Positions 35,075-43,636 of a stretch of DNA of 64,000 nt are shown here, one piece after another. Every line of letters begins with the position of its first letter. Position 1 is the stretch's first letter. This stretch comes from Chitinophaga arvensicola (GTDB lineage: Bacteria; Bacteroidota; Bacteroidia; Chitinophagales; Chitinophagaceae). The stretch is taken from assembly GCF_900110835.1 (NCBI RefSeq), contig NZ_FOJG01000001.1:1809022-1873021 (forward strand), written 5' to 3'. Below the pieces are notes generated by a model, which was given only the letters and a program-made list of their open reading frames with translations, searched no databases and was not told where the DNA came from. The position numbers and the translations under genes were made by a program.

Positions 35075-36424
35075 TCAGAAAGTATAATTCACCAGGGCAT
35101 CAGCGGGGATCTTTTCCTGCTTTCCTGTCGTGAGATTTTTAACGCTTACCAGTCCTTCCTGCAGTTCAGACTCTCCCAGGATGATGACGAATGGAATGGC
35201 CCGTTTGTCGGCATATTTCATTTGCTTATCCATTTTGGCTGATTCATGAAATAACTCGGCAGGGATTCCCTGTGCGCGTAATTGCATCATATAGCCAAAA
35301 GCAGCGCGGGCGCTGGCTTCACCGAGGTTCAGGAATAATACGCGGGTAGACTGCTGGGCAGTTTGCGGGAATAATTTCAGTTCTTCGAGTACGTCGTAGA
35401 TGCGGTCTACACCGAAGGAGATACCTACGCCGGAAATACCAGGCAGGCCAAAGAGGCCGGTGAGGTCATCGTATCGTCCGCCGCCGCCGATGCTGCCCAT
35501 TTTCACGGAGGCAGGGGCTTTTACTTCGACGATCAGTCCCGTGTAATAATTGAGCCCACGTGCCAGCGTAAGATCGAGAATAGGAGTGGTGTTGAATGAG
35601 GTATACCCGGAATGCAGTACAAAATCCAGTTCTTCAATTCCTTTTTTGCCAGTTTCGGAGGCTGCAAACAGTTGGCGCAGCTGTTCCAATACGGATTTGT
35701 TATCGCCCTGGATTCCGAGAAAGTTTTCAATGATGGTAATATCAGCTTCGGACAAGCCCCGGTCCCGCAGCTCTCCCTTAACACCGTCCATTCCAATCTT
35801 ATCCAGTTTGTCGATGGAAATAGTGATATCTGTGAGCAGTTCGGGTTTTCCTACCAATTCTGCCAATGCGGCCAGTATCTTCCGGTTATTGATGCGGAGT
35901 TCATAACCCTGCATCCCTAATTTGGTAAATACGGTATCGTAGATGAGTAACAGTTCTACTTCATTTAATAAAGAATTGCTGCCTACCACGTCTGCATCGC
36001 ACTGGTAAAACTCGCGATAACGTCCTTTTGCAGGTCTGTCGCCTCTCCAAACCGGTTGCATCTGGTATCTTTTGAAGGGTAATGCCAGTTCATGCTGGTT
36101 CATTACTACGTATCTGGCAAAAGGAATGGTGAGGTCATAACGTAACGCTTTCTCACTGATAAGAGAAGCAAGTTCCCGGCTGTCTTTTGCCTGCTGGGCG
36201 CGTTCAAAGATTTCTCCGTTATCCAGGATCTTAAAGATCAGTTTATCCCCTTCTTCCCCGTATTTCCCGGTCAGTGTGGATAAATTCTCCATGGCGGGTG
36301 TTTCCAGTGGTTGGAAACCGAATACTTCAAAGGTTTCGCGGATGGTCTGGAAGATATAATTACGTTTTCTGACTACCACGGGGCCAAAATCGCGGGTACC
36401 TTTAGGAATGCCGGGCTTTATCAT
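35075..36424 (-). CDS. hisS: Histidyl-tRNA synthetase
   Basis: 449-residue class II synthetase that charges tRNA-His. N-terminal KPGIPKGTRDFGP (3-15) and motif 1 near FQPLETPAMEN. Motif 2 is VWRGDRPAKGRYREFYQCD. The histidine-specific LARGLNYYTG and GGGGRYDDLTGLFG follow, then a C-terminal anticodon-binding domain (about 345-449). The RYREFYQCDAD context contains the motif-2 arginine. It lies 21 bases downstream of the phosphatase gene on the minus strand, so both are probably one transcript. It is convergent with susD. Confidence 0.97.
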   Translation of the reverse strand: MIKPGIPKGTRDFGPVVVRKRNYIFQTIRETFEVFGFQPLETPAMENLSTLTGKYGEEGDKLIFKILDNGEIFERAQQAKDSRELASLISEKALRYDLTIPFARYVVMNQHELALPFKRYQMQPVWRGDRPAKGRYREFYQCDADVVGSNSLLNEVELLLIYDTVFTKLGMQGYELRINNRKILAALAELVGKPELLTDITISIDKLDKIGMDGVKGELRDRGLSEADITIIENFLGIQGDNKSVLEQLRQLFAASETGKKGIEELDFVLHSGYTSFNTTPILDLTLARGLNYYTGLIVEVKAPASVKMGSIGGGGRYDDLTGLFGLPGISGVGISFGVDRIYDVLEELKLFPQTAQQSTRVLFLNLGEASARAAFGYMMQLRAQGIPAELFHESAKMDKQMKYADKRAIPFVIILGESELQEGLVSVKNLTTGKQEKIPADALVNYTF

Positions 36425-36445
36425 CTCAAAAAATTATTAAAAGTT

Positions 36446-36883
36446 TTACAGTGGCTGGTCTGCGATGTTTTCACAGGCCTCAAAAATCATTTTATAGACG
36501 GGTGTAAACAGGGCGTCATCAAACCAGGGGTCTGGTACTTCCTGTTGTTCCGGGAGCAGGTAATGCACTTTGGCTTTATCTGCTGCGTTGCGGGCCTGTC
36601 TGATTACGTCGGCGTAATTGTTCCGGTCCATGACGTAGATGCGGTCGAACGCATCAAAATCGGCGACCTGAAATTGCCGGCCGCGTAACCCAGAGATATC
36701 GACACCGTTTTTCCTGGCTTCTTTTACAGAGCGGTGGTCCGGTGCGTGGCCTACATGCCAGTTGCCGGTACCGGCGGAGTCAATTTCCCAGTTGAGTCCC
36801 CTTGTTGCTGCCAGGTGCCTCATAATCCCTTCTGCGAGGGGAGAGCGGCAAATATTGCCCAGGCAAACCATCAATATCTTCAT
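36446..36883 (-). CDS. Low-molecular-weight protein tyrosine phosphatase
   Basis: 145 residues. The catalytic P-loop CLGNICRS contains nucleophile Cys7 and Arg13, and the general-acid Asp is in VPDPWFDD (about 116-123). This is the complete LMW-PTP set, for phosphotyrosine or arginine-phosphate removal. The open frame begins 10 residues earlier at 36913, but MKILMVCLGNICRSP is the family N-terminus and a possible promoter lies at 36911-36918, so the ATG at 36883 is used. No tyrosine kinase (Wzc-like) is adjacent. Likely co-transcribed with hisS. Confidence 0.93.
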   Translation of the reverse strand: MKILMVCLGNICRSPLAEGIMRHLAATRGLNWEIDSAGTGNWHVGHAPDHRSVKEARKNGVDISGLRGRQFQVADFDAFDRIYVMDRNNYADVIRQARNAADKAKVHYLLPEQQEVPDPWFDDALFTPVYKMIFEACENIADQPL

Positions 36884-36910
36884 GCGGATGAATATTTCAA
36901 TATCAGGCCG

Positions 36911-36918
36911 CAAACCTA
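36911..36918 (-). promoter_or_regulatory. Possible -7 element for the phosphatase-hisS unit
   Basis: On the minus strand TAGGTTTG (36918-36911) matches TAnnTTTG and lies 28 bases before the phosphatase ATG. No TTTG at the ideal distance. Confidence 0.45.
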
Positions 36919-36940
36919 CAAGATATTATGGAAATGTGCA

Positions 36941-36968
36941 CCCATTTGCATCTTTTAATGCAAATGGG
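36941..36968. repeat. Perfect 11-bp inverted repeat
   Basis: CCCATTTGCAT (36941-36951) and ATGCAAATGGG (36958-36968) flank a 6-base centre. It sits just upstream of the possible -7 element, between roughly -36 and -63 of the minus-strand gene, as an activator site would. There is no T-run, so it is not a terminator. Confidence 0.55.
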
Positions 36969-37195
36969 AGGGAAAAAGTGGGTATTTTTTACTTATAAAG
37001 GAGTATTTGCCGCAAATTATAAGATGCAGTAAATGACGAAATTTTAAATCAAAAAATAACAACATGTTGAAAAAATGCCTCAAATTGCGGCTGGACAAGC
37101 AAAAGAGTGCGGTTTTAGGTCAGTTTTTTAACAATCCTCTAAAATTCTCTTTACCCGATTAAAAAATTATTTTTTGTATAATTGTAATTCGCAAC

Positions 37196-37438
37196 ATGGA
37201 AACACACGAAGAACAAACCAGCAGACGACAGGAAAACAGGTATCGGCCAATGGGTGAGCTGATCAGGGGAGTATTCTTTATTCTTTTCGGCTTATTCGCA
37301 ATTTTTGCGGAAAAGCTCGGATTCGGGGAATTCAGGATTTCACCACAGATGATGAGTATTGTTGGTGCGGTTTTAATAGCCTACGGCCTCTTTAGGGTTT
37401 ACAATGGAATCAGGAAACTTTTTTTTAACAGGAACTAA
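37196..37438 (+). CDS. Small two-helix membrane protein
   Basis: 80 residues: a charged N-terminus (ETHEEQTSRRQENRYRP), then two hydrophobic helices (about 25-41 and 52-66) and a basic tail. I do not recognise a family. It starts the plus-strand group with the PstS-like lipoprotein (11 bases downstream) and the TPR protein, so they are probably one operon. Confidence 0.7.
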   Translation: METHEEQTSRRQENRYRPMGELIRGVFFILFGLFAIFAEKLGFGEFRISPQMMSIVGAVLIAYGLFRVYNGIRKLFFNRN

Positions 37439-37449
37439 AGAGGTGTGAT

Positions 37450-38364
37450 ATGTTTTTCAGTTTGAAAAAAATGAATGCTGTATATTTATCAGCAATTACT
37501 TTGATGATGGCCGCTTGCGGCGACAATCCAAATGCGAAAAAACTGGATACAGCCACAGAGGGCACCATCCACATCAGTGTGGATGAAACGTATAAGCCAC
37601 TGATGGATTCGGAAATAAAGGTTTTTCAATCACTGTACCCGAAAACGCATATCATTCCTACCTACAAACCGGAGGCTGATTGCTTTAAAGATCTTTTAAA
37701 TGATAGTGCCCGTTTGGTGATCGTTACCCGCGATTTCAACCAGCAGGAGCGTGAATACTTCAAGCAGATTAAAATTACGCCTAACAGCCTTTTACTTGCC
37801 TGGGATGCACTTGCTCTGGTGGTAAACAAGAGCAACCCGGATTCTGTACTGAATATGGAACAGGTACGCGGTATCATGGACGGCACGAACAAAGACAGGA
37901 AATGGCAACTGGTGTTTGACAATGCCAACTCAAGCACGGTGCGATATATCATGGACTCCATCAACAAGGGAAAGCCTCTGCCAACAAACACAATGGCTGC
38001 TAAAACCAACCCGGAAGTGGTGGATTACGTAACAAAAAACAAAGACGCGATTGGTGTGATAGGTGTTAGCTGGATCTCTGATCCTAATGATTCATTGTCT
38101 ATGGCATTTACAAATCAGGTATCTGTGGTAAGACTAAGGGCAGACAATGGTTCAGAATTTGTTAAACCATACCAGGCATATATTGGTATTGGCACCTATC
38201 CGTTAAAACGTGGCTTCTTTTATTGCCTGAAAGAGCCATATCATGGTCTTGGCAGCGGATTTGCCACATTCCTCGGAAGTTATGAAGGGCAGCTTGTAAT
38301 GAAGCAGTTCCGTTTATTCCCGGCGAGATTGAATGTAGTATTCAGAGAAGCCAACCTTAAGTAG
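37450..38364 (+). CDS. PstS-like substrate-binding lipoprotein
   Basis: 304 residues with a lipoprotein signal ending MMAAC (Cys23). The mature part has the fold of PstS-type solute-binding proteins (TIHISVDETYKPLMDSEIKVF, then LVIVTRDFNQ and IGVIGVSW). In Bacteroidota, related proteins stand near exbB-exbD-tonB genes rather than near a Pst permease, and usually precede a TPR protein. Here only the TPR gene is present (36 bases later). It may bind phosphate or another anion, but no permease or ATPase is in the window, so a transport role is unproven. Confidence 0.85.
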   Translation: MFFSLKKMNAVYLSAITLMMAACGDNPNAKKLDTATEGTIHISVDETYKPLMDSEIKVFQSLYPKTHIIPTYKPEADCFKDLLNDSARLVIVTRDFNQQEREYFKQIKITPNSLLLAWDALALVVNKSNPDSVLNMEQVRGIMDGTNKDRKWQLVFDNANSSTVRYIMDSINKGKPLPTNTMAAKTNPEVVDYVTKNKDAIGVIGVSWISDPNDSLSMAFTNQVSVVRLRADNGSEFVKPYQAYIGIGTYPLKRGFFYCLKEPYHGLGSGFATFLGSYEGQLVMKQFRLFPARLNVVFREANLK

Positions 38365-38400
38365 TAAAAAAACACAACTAAAACTAAAAAACCAGATTGC

Positions 38401-40149
38401 ATGAACAAACGGAAAAGTTTAATCGTAGCATTGCTTTGCGCCGCCTCCAGCGGTGTGATGGCCCAATCTGTGGAGGACGGACTGAAAGACCTGTATTATG
38501 GTAAGTATCTGTCTGCCAAGCAGAATTTAGAGAAAGTGATCGCAGCAAAGCCTACGGAAGACAAAGCGTATTATTACCTCGGTATAGCACAGCTCGGACT
38601 GGATGATGCTGCAGGCGCTGCTGCTACCTTCCAGAAAGGTTTACAGGCAGTACCTACCTCTGCTTTACTGCAGGTTGGTATGGGCCGTATTGATCTGATC
38701 AACGGCAACGCCGCCGCTGCCAAACAGAAATTTGAAGCCGCCAGCGCTGCCACTCAGGGCCGCGATGGTGATGTTGCCCGCGCTATCGCTGACGCAAGCA
38801 GCGAAATCAAAGGTGGCGACCGCGCTTACGCACTCACTGTGATGGAAAAACTCCTGAACAACGAAGGCCGTAAGAAAAAAGAACAATATACTCCTATTGC
38901 TGCCGATTATATCGAGTTGGGAGATGCCTACCGCTTCTTAGGTGGTGAAAATGGTGGTAAAGCCATTACTACCTATGAAAAGGCGCTGGAACTGGACGCC
39001 AACAATGCTGAAGCAGTAATGAAACAAGGTTTGGTGAACTACAACGCCAGACTGAAAGCAGAAGCAGTGGCCGACTATACCAAGGCTACCAACATGGATC
39101 CTAACTATGGTCCTGCTTACTACGAGCTGTTTAACTTCTATATTACGCCTAAAAAAGATCAGTTATCCTGGGATAACGCCGCTACTTACCTGGAAAAATA
39201 CATGGCAGTAGCAGATCCGGCAGATAAAACCAAGACCCAGTACCTGTCCGCTTACATCTCTTTCTTTAAGAAAGACTATGACAACGCGATCAGCAAAGGT
39301 CAGGCTACCCTGCCAGGCGCCAACGAATTCTATCAGAATAAGCTGAGCCTCCTCATTGGTGATGCTTACCTGCAGAAAGGTGATTCCCTGAATGCACAGA
39401 AGGTAATGGATGAATATGCGGCTAAAGCGGGTGAGTCCAAACTGGATTCCAACGACTACAAGCTGTTGAGCACCATCTACATGCGTCTGAAATCCAGCGA
39501 TTCTGCCACGCAAAACCAATACAGTACCAAAGCACTGGCTTACCTGGAAAAATATGCCGGTTCTATTACCGCTAAAGATCCGGAAACCTTTATCCAGATT
39601 GCTGATCAGTTGAAAGCAGCTAAAAATTACACTGCTGCTGCTGAATGGTATTCAAAAGCAAATGATGTAAGCCTCGCCAATAAAGAGCAACTGCAGGCAA
39701 TTGACTACTTCAACGTAGGTATCAACTATTACTACGGTGCTGTAACGGTTAAACCTATCGATACTACCCTGTTGAACAGAGCGGACAGCGCGTTCCAGAA
39801 GGTAATCGAAGTGAAACCAGACCTTGGAACCGGTTACTACTGGAGAGGTCAGAGCAATTTTGCGAAAGACCAGCAGGCCCAGGCCGGTGTGGCTAAGCCA
39901 TTCTATGACAAATACATAGAAATGTCAGAAGGTGATGTTGCCAAAAACAGAACTACATTGATCAACGCTTACACTTACGAGCTGTTATACTACTATTTCA
40001 AGGAAGATAAAGCAAATGTTAAGGTTTATGCAGATAAACTGACTGCTATCGATCCTAATAATATCTCTGTGAAGCAGATCACCGAAAATATGGCTGCCCG
40101 TGACAAACCAGCTAAACCAGCTGCCAAACCGGCTCAGAACAAGAAATAA
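38401..40149 (+). CDS. Secreted TPR-repeat protein
   Basis: 582 residues with a signal peptide (about 21 residues, ending VMAQS). The rest is a chain of tetratricopeptide-like helix pairs (such as AYYYLGIAQLGLDDAAGAA and KAITTYEKALELDANNAEA) with an Ala/Lys/Pro-rich end. Such proteins act as periplasmic scaffolds for protein-protein contacts. It probably forms one unit with the PstS-like lipoprotein and ends at a good terminator. No catalytic motif. Confidence 0.9.
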   Translation: MNKRKSLIVALLCAASSGVMAQSVEDGLKDLYYGKYLSAKQNLEKVIAAKPTEDKAYYYLGIAQLGLDDAAGAAATFQKGLQAVPTSALLQVGMGRIDLINGNAAAAKQKFEAASAATQGRDGDVARAIADASSEIKGGDRAYALTVMEKLLNNEGRKKKEQYTPIAADYIELGDAYRFLGGENGGKAITTYEKALELDANNAEAVMKQGLVNYNARLKAEAVADYTKATNMDPNYGPAYYELFNFYITPKKDQLSWDNAATYLEKYMAVADPADKTKTQYLSAYISFFKKDYDNAISKGQATLPGANEFYQNKLSLLIGDAYLQKGDSLNAQKVMDEYAAKAGESKLDSNDYKLLSTIYMRLKSSDSATQNQYSTKALAYLEKYAGSITAKDPETFIQIADQLKAAKNYTAAAEWYSKANDVSLANKEQLQAIDYFNVGINYYYGAVTVKPIDTTLLNRADSAFQKVIEVKPDLGTGYYWRGQSNFAKDQQAQAGVAKPFYDKYIEMSEGDVAKNRTTLINAYTYELLYYYFKEDKANVKVYADKLTAIDPNNISVKQITENMAARDKPAKPAAKPAQNKK

Positions 40150-40175
40150 TCGCTGAAAAGCGTCTTCTTATCAAG

Positions 40176-40204
40176 AACCTCCTGTACCAACAGGAGGTTT
40201 TTTA
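40176..40204 (+). terminator. Intrinsic terminator after the TPR gene
   Basis: AACCTCCTG (40176-40184) pairs perfectly with CAGGAGGTT (40191-40199), loop of 6, followed by a T-run (TTTTTT). Confidence 0.85.
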
Positions 40205-40248
40205 GTTTCCGGTTGGTGAAAAAAGATAATATTTTACCTCCTAATAGA

Positions 40249-40279
40249 TTTGATATTTGGCCAACTTACAGTATTTTTG
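40249..40279 (+). promoter_or_regulatory. nuoA: Promoter of the nuo operon (Bacteroidota type)
   Basis: TTTG at 40249-40252, exactly 19 bases, then TATTTTTG at 40272-40279: a full match to TTTG-N19-TAnnTTTG. The transcript should begin near 40286, 26 bases before the ATG at 40312. It therefore drives all of nuoA-N. Confidence 0.82.
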
Positions 40280-40311
40280 CGCATTCGGACAACGTTTTTA
40301 TCGGGAAGCTT

Positions 40312-40707
40312 ATGTATACAGAAACGGTATTTTTGTCAGCAACGACTACTCCTTTTAGCTATTTCCCTATAGTACTGCAATTAATTGCTGCTCTAGGTTT
40401 CGTTGGGATCACGATGTTAGCTACTCACTTTTTAGGTCCTAAACGCAAAACCAGCGATAAGCTTATTAACTTTGAAAGTGGTATCGAGCAAAAGGGCAAT
40501 GCCCGCCAGCCGGTAGCCATTAAGTACTTTCTGACCGCTATTCTTTTCGTGTTATTTGATGTGGAAGTAATCTTTTTCTACCCTTATGCTGTTAATTTCA
40601 GAGAATTGGGTTGGGAAGGATTTATGGCTGTGCTGATGTTTGTGGGCTTCTTTTTGTGTGGATTTATCTACATCACGAAGAAAGGTGCATTAAAGTGGGA
40701 AGATTAA
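40312..40707 (+). CDS. nuoA: NADH-quinone oxidoreductase subunit A
   Basis: 131-residue membrane subunit of complex I with three helices. The conserved segments are FESGIEQKGNARQPVAIKYF, with the charged loop that lies near the quinone cavity, and FVLFDVEVIFFYPYAVNF. The open frame extends upstream to a TTG at 40213, but the promoter at 40249-40279 would then be inside the gene, so translation must start at the ATG at 40312 (MYTETVFLS). First gene of the complete nuo operon; nuoB follows after 24 bases. Confidence 0.95.
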   Translation: MYTETVFLSATTTPFSYFPIVLQLIAALGFVGITMLATHFLGPKRKTSDKLINFESGIEQKGNARQPVAIKYFLTAILFVLFDVEVIFFYPYAVNFRELGWEGFMAVLMFVGFFLCGFIYITKKGALKWED

Positions 40708-40731
40708 TATTAACTCTTTAAAACAGATCCA

Positions 40732-41295
40732 ATGGCTCGTCCGGTTCAATATAATAATAAGGTGAAGATGGTGGAGATCCCTGAGGGATATTCCGGTGAA
40801 GGATTTTATGCCACCTCTTTTGATAAGGTAATAGGCCTGGCGCGTAAAAACTCCATCTGGCCTTTACCATTTGCTACCTCCTGCTGTGGTATTGAGTTCA
40901 TGGCTACGATGGCGGCTACCTACGATATGGCCCGTTTCGGGGCAGAACGTATGGCTTTTACGCCCCGTCAGTGTGATTTGCTCATGGTAATGGGTACCAT
41001 CTCCAAGAAAATGGGGCCTATTGTACGCCAGGTATATCTGCAGATGGCAGAACCACGCTGGGTAATGGCTGTAGGTGCCTGCGCTTCCAGCGGTGGTATT
41101 TTTGATACTTATTCTGTATTACAGGGTATTGACCAGGTAATTCCGGTAGATGTGTATGTGCCTGGATGTCCTCCAAGACCAGAAGGTATCATCGATGGCT
41201 TTATGAAAATACAGGCCCTGGTAGGCCAGGAAAGTCTCCGCCGCCGTAACTCCGACAGGTATCAAGAACTGATGGAGTCTTACGGTATCAAGTAA
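40732..41295 (+). CDS. nuoB: NADH-quinone oxidoreductase subunit B
   Basis: 187-residue peripheral-arm subunit that holds cluster N2, the last iron-sulfur centre before quinone. All four ligands are present: Cys51 and Cys52 (SCCGIEF), Cys117 (GACASSGG) and Cys146 (PGCPPRP). Length is normal. It is followed by a short spacer of seven-base repeats before nuoC. Confidence 0.98.
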   Translation: MARPVQYNNKVKMVEIPEGYSGEGFYATSFDKVIGLARKNSIWPLPFATSCCGIEFMATMAATYDMARFGAERMAFTPRQCDLLMVMGTISKKMGPIVRQVYLQMAEPRWVMAVGACASSGGIFDTYSVLQGIDQVIPVDVYVPGCPPRPEGIIDGFMKIQALVGQESLRRRNSDRYQELMESYGIK

Positions 41296-41308
41296 GGAGG
41301 GTGAATGG

Positions 41309-41343
41309 TTAATTGTAAATCGTAAATTTCAAATTGTTAATGT
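41309..41343 (+). repeat. Five-unit seven-base tandem repeat at the nuoC start
   Basis: TTAATTG, TAAATCG, TAAATTT, CAAATTG and TTAATGT follow each other with a period of seven; the nuoC ATG is in the last unit. It fills most of the 44-base nuoB-nuoC gap. Confidence 0.5.
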
Positions 41344-41855
41344 CTTTAACAAACGAACGCATACAGCAACGCCTGACGGAGAAGTTTGGAGATGTGCTAA
41401 CCGGCTTTGAGGAGCCGTTTGGGCTGCTTACCCTCACCGCTCAGAAAGATTATAACCTGAAAGTAATGCAATTCCTGTTTGATGATGAGGAGTTGCGTTT
41501 TCGTTTTTTAACGGATATCACTGCGGTGCATTATCCTGAAAGAAAAAACGAAGAACTGGCAGTAGTATATCACCTGCATAACCTGCAGGACAATATCAGG
41601 CTCCGTCTGAAAGTTTTCGCACCAGTAGCCCAACCGGATGTTTTTACTGCTACCAAGCTGTATGAATCCGCCAACTGGATGGAACGCGAAACTTACGACT
41701 TCTTTGGGATCAACTTTGTAGGACATCCCAACCTGATACGCGTACTGAATGTGGATGAAATGACCTATTTCCCGATGAGAAAGGAATTCCCGCTGGAAGA
41801 TTCTATGCGTATTGATAAAGATGACGAGATGTTTGGAAGGGGAGGAAACGTTTAA
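41340..41855 (+). CDS. nuoC: NADH-quinone oxidoreductase subunit C
   Basis: 171-residue peripheral-arm subunit (30-kDa type). Recognisable blocks are FLTDITAVHYPERK, RLKVFAPVAQPDVFTATKLYESANWMERETYDFFGINFVGHPNLIRVL read across the conserved region, and the C-terminal REFP-like KEFPLED. C and D are separate genes here, unlike the NuoCD fusion of E. coli. An open TTG two codons upstream (41334) is disfavoured; the ATG at 41340 is used. nuoD follows after 12 bases. Confidence 0.95.
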   Translation: MSLTNERIQQRLTEKFGDVLTGFEEPFGLLTLTAQKDYNLKVMQFLFDDEELRFRFLTDITAVHYPERKNEELAVVYHLHNLQDNIRLRLKVFAPVAQPDVFTATKLYESANWMERETYDFFGINFVGHPNLIRVLNVDEMTYFPMRKEFPLEDSMRIDKDDEMFGRGGNV

Positions 41856-41867
41856 TACAACCAGGTT

Positions 41868-43088
41868 ATGTTAGATCAGAAACAACATATAAAACTGCCG
41901 GAAGGCTCTATAGAAAAAGATACGACCACGCTCAACCTGGGTCCTACTCACCCGGCCACACATGGCGTATTTCAGAACATTCTGGAAATCGATGGCGAAC
42001 GTATTGTGAGCGCTGTTTCTACCGTAGGGTATATTCACCGTGCTTTTGAGAAGATCGCAGAGCGCCGTCCTTATTACCAGATTACACCACTGACAGATCG
42101 TCTGAACTACTGCTCCGCCCCTATCAATAATATGGGCTGGATACTGACCGTAGAGAAACTCCTGGGCCTGGAAATGCCTAAAAGAGTGGATTACCTGCGT
42201 GTTATTATCATGGAGCTGGCGCGTATTGCGGATCACCTGATCTGTAGCTCCGTAATGGGAGTAGATACCGGTGCATTAACCGGTTTCGTGTACGTGATGA
42301 CCTACCGTGAACTTATCTACGAAATATACGAGGAAATCTGCGGCTCCCGTCTGACCACCAATATTGGTCGTATCGGTGGTTTTGAAAGAAATTTCACGCC
42401 TGCTGCTTTTGCGAAAATTGAGCGTTTCCTCAATGAGTATCCTGCTGTACTGAAAGAGTTTGAAACCCTGCTTACACGTAACCGTATCTTTATGGAACGT
42501 ACCCAGGGCGTAGGTGCTATCTCTGCAGAAAGAGCGCTCAGCTACGGTTTCACTGGTCCTAACCTGCGCGCAGCTGGTGTGGATTACGATGTACGCGTAG
42601 CCAATCCTTATTCTTCTTACCAGGATTTCGACTTCTCCATTCCGGTAGGTACTACCGGCGATAGTTACGACCGTTTCCAGGTGCGTAACGCTGAAATGTG
42701 GGAAAGTCTCAGCATTATCCGTCAGGCGATGGATAAGCTGAAAAGCCTGCCTGCGGATGTTTATCACGCAGATGTACCTGCTTATTACCTGCCTGAAAAA
42801 CAGGATGTTTATACAAAAATGGAAGCACTCATTTATCACTTTAAAATAGTGATGGGTGAAGCGGATATGCTGCCGGGTGAAGTGTACAACGCTGTAGAAG
42901 GCGCGAACGGAGAGCTTGGTTTTTACCTGATCAGCGATGGTGGCCGTAGTCCTTACAGACTGCATTTCCGTCGTCCCTGCTTCATTTACTACCAGGCATA
43001 TGCAGAACTGGTACAGGGCGGCATGCTGAGTGATGCGATTGTGTGTATGAGTAGCCTGAACCTGATTGCTGGTGAGCTGGATGCTTAA
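41868..43088 (+). CDS. nuoD: NADH-quinone oxidoreductase subunit D
   Basis: 406-residue 49-kDa subunit that forms the quinone-binding cavity with NuoB. Typical segments: LGPTHPATHGVFQNI with the conserved His, GYIHRAFEKIAE, and RIADHLICSSVMGVDTGA. The C-terminus GGMLSDAIVCMSSLNLIAGELDA ends in the family motif. No fusion, no missing region. Confidence 0.98.
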   Translation: MLDQKQHIKLPEGSIEKDTTTLNLGPTHPATHGVFQNILEIDGERIVSAVSTVGYIHRAFEKIAERRPYYQITPLTDRLNYCSAPINNMGWILTVEKLLGLEMPKRVDYLRVIIMELARIADHLICSSVMGVDTGALTGFVYVMTYRELIYEIYEEICGSRLTTNIGRIGGFERNFTPAAFAKIERFLNEYPAVLKEFETLLTRNRIFMERTQGVGAISAERALSYGFTGPNLRAAGVDYDVRVANPYSSYQDFDFSIPVGTTGDSYDRFQVRNAEMWESLSIIRQAMDKLKSLPADVYHADVPAYYLPEKQDVYTKMEALIYHFKIVMGEADMLPGEVYNAVEGANGELGFYLISDGGRSPYRLHFRRPCFIYYQAYAELVQGGMLSDAIVCMSSLNLIAGELDA

Positions 43089-43132
43089 GTCGCATCTATT
43101 GAATATTACGAAGATTAAAGCTGAATAAAATA

Positions 43133-43636
43133 ATGGCTGTGGTTCAATTTTCTGAAGAGAAACTGAATAAAGTAAAAGAAATCATTGCACGCTACCCGGA
43201 AGGGAAGCAGAAGAGTGCTTTGATACCGGTGTTGCACCTGGCTCAGGAAGCATTTGGTGGATGGCTGAGTGCAGAAACAATGGACTACGTAGCGTCTTTG
43301 CTGCAACTGAAATCCATTGAAGTGTACGAAGTAGCTACTTTCTATAGCATGTTTAACCTGAAACCAGTGGGTACCTACTTATTCGAGGTATGCCAGACAG
43401 GCCCATGCATGGTGAGTGGTTCTGATCAGATCATTGATTACATAAAAAACAAACTGGGTATTGGCGTAGGTGAAACTACCGCTGATGGGCTGTTTACCCT
43501 TAAAACGGTAGAGTGCCTCGGTGCCTGTGGTTATGCTCCGATGATGCAATTGGGCAAGCATTACCGCGAACACCTGACACCAGCGAAAGTAGATGAAATC
43601 ATCGCAGAATGCAGATCTAAAGCAAACGCAAACTGA
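43133..43636 (+). CDS. nuoE: NADH-quinone oxidoreductase subunit E
   Basis: 167-residue thioredoxin-like subunit with the [2Fe-2S] cluster N1a. All four ligands are present: Cys87 and Cys92 (CQTGPC), Cys128 and Cys132 (CLGAC). Its TGA stop overlaps the ATG of the next small gene (TGATG), so the two are translationally coupled. Confidence 0.97.
   Translation: MAVVQFSEEKLNKVKEIIARYPEGKQKSALIPVLHLAQEAFGGWLSAETMDYVASLLQLKSIEVYEVATFYSMFNLKPVGTYLFEVCQTGPCMVSGSDQIIDYIKNKLGIGVGETTADGLFTLKTVECLGACGYAPMMQLGKHYREHLTPAKVDEIIAECRSKANAN

Larger units (their letters stand above)
36884..37195. other. 312-base intergenic region between the phosphatase gene and the small membrane protein gene
   Basis: Contains a possible minus-strand -7 element (36911-36918) and an 11-bp palindromic repeat (36941-36968), both described separately. 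From 36970 to 37195 the DNA is AT-rich; it includes a 32-codon ATG frame at 37064-37162 that I judge to be chance. No convincing plus-strand promoter was found. Confidence 0.5.

Noticed and set aside
36884..36913. Ten-residue extension of the phosphatase
   Set aside because: The family starts at MKILMVCLGNICRS, and a -7-like element lies over the extension.
37064..37162. 32-codon ATG frame upstream of the small membrane protein
   Set aside because: No ribosome site, AT-rich, no homology recognised; probably chance.
40213..40311. Longer nuoA reading frame starting at a TTG
   Set aside because: It would contain the promoter at 40249-40279, and the extra residues have no family match.
41334..41339. 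TTG start two codons before nuoC
   Set aside because: The ATG at 41340 is better; the two extra residues are inside the repeat.
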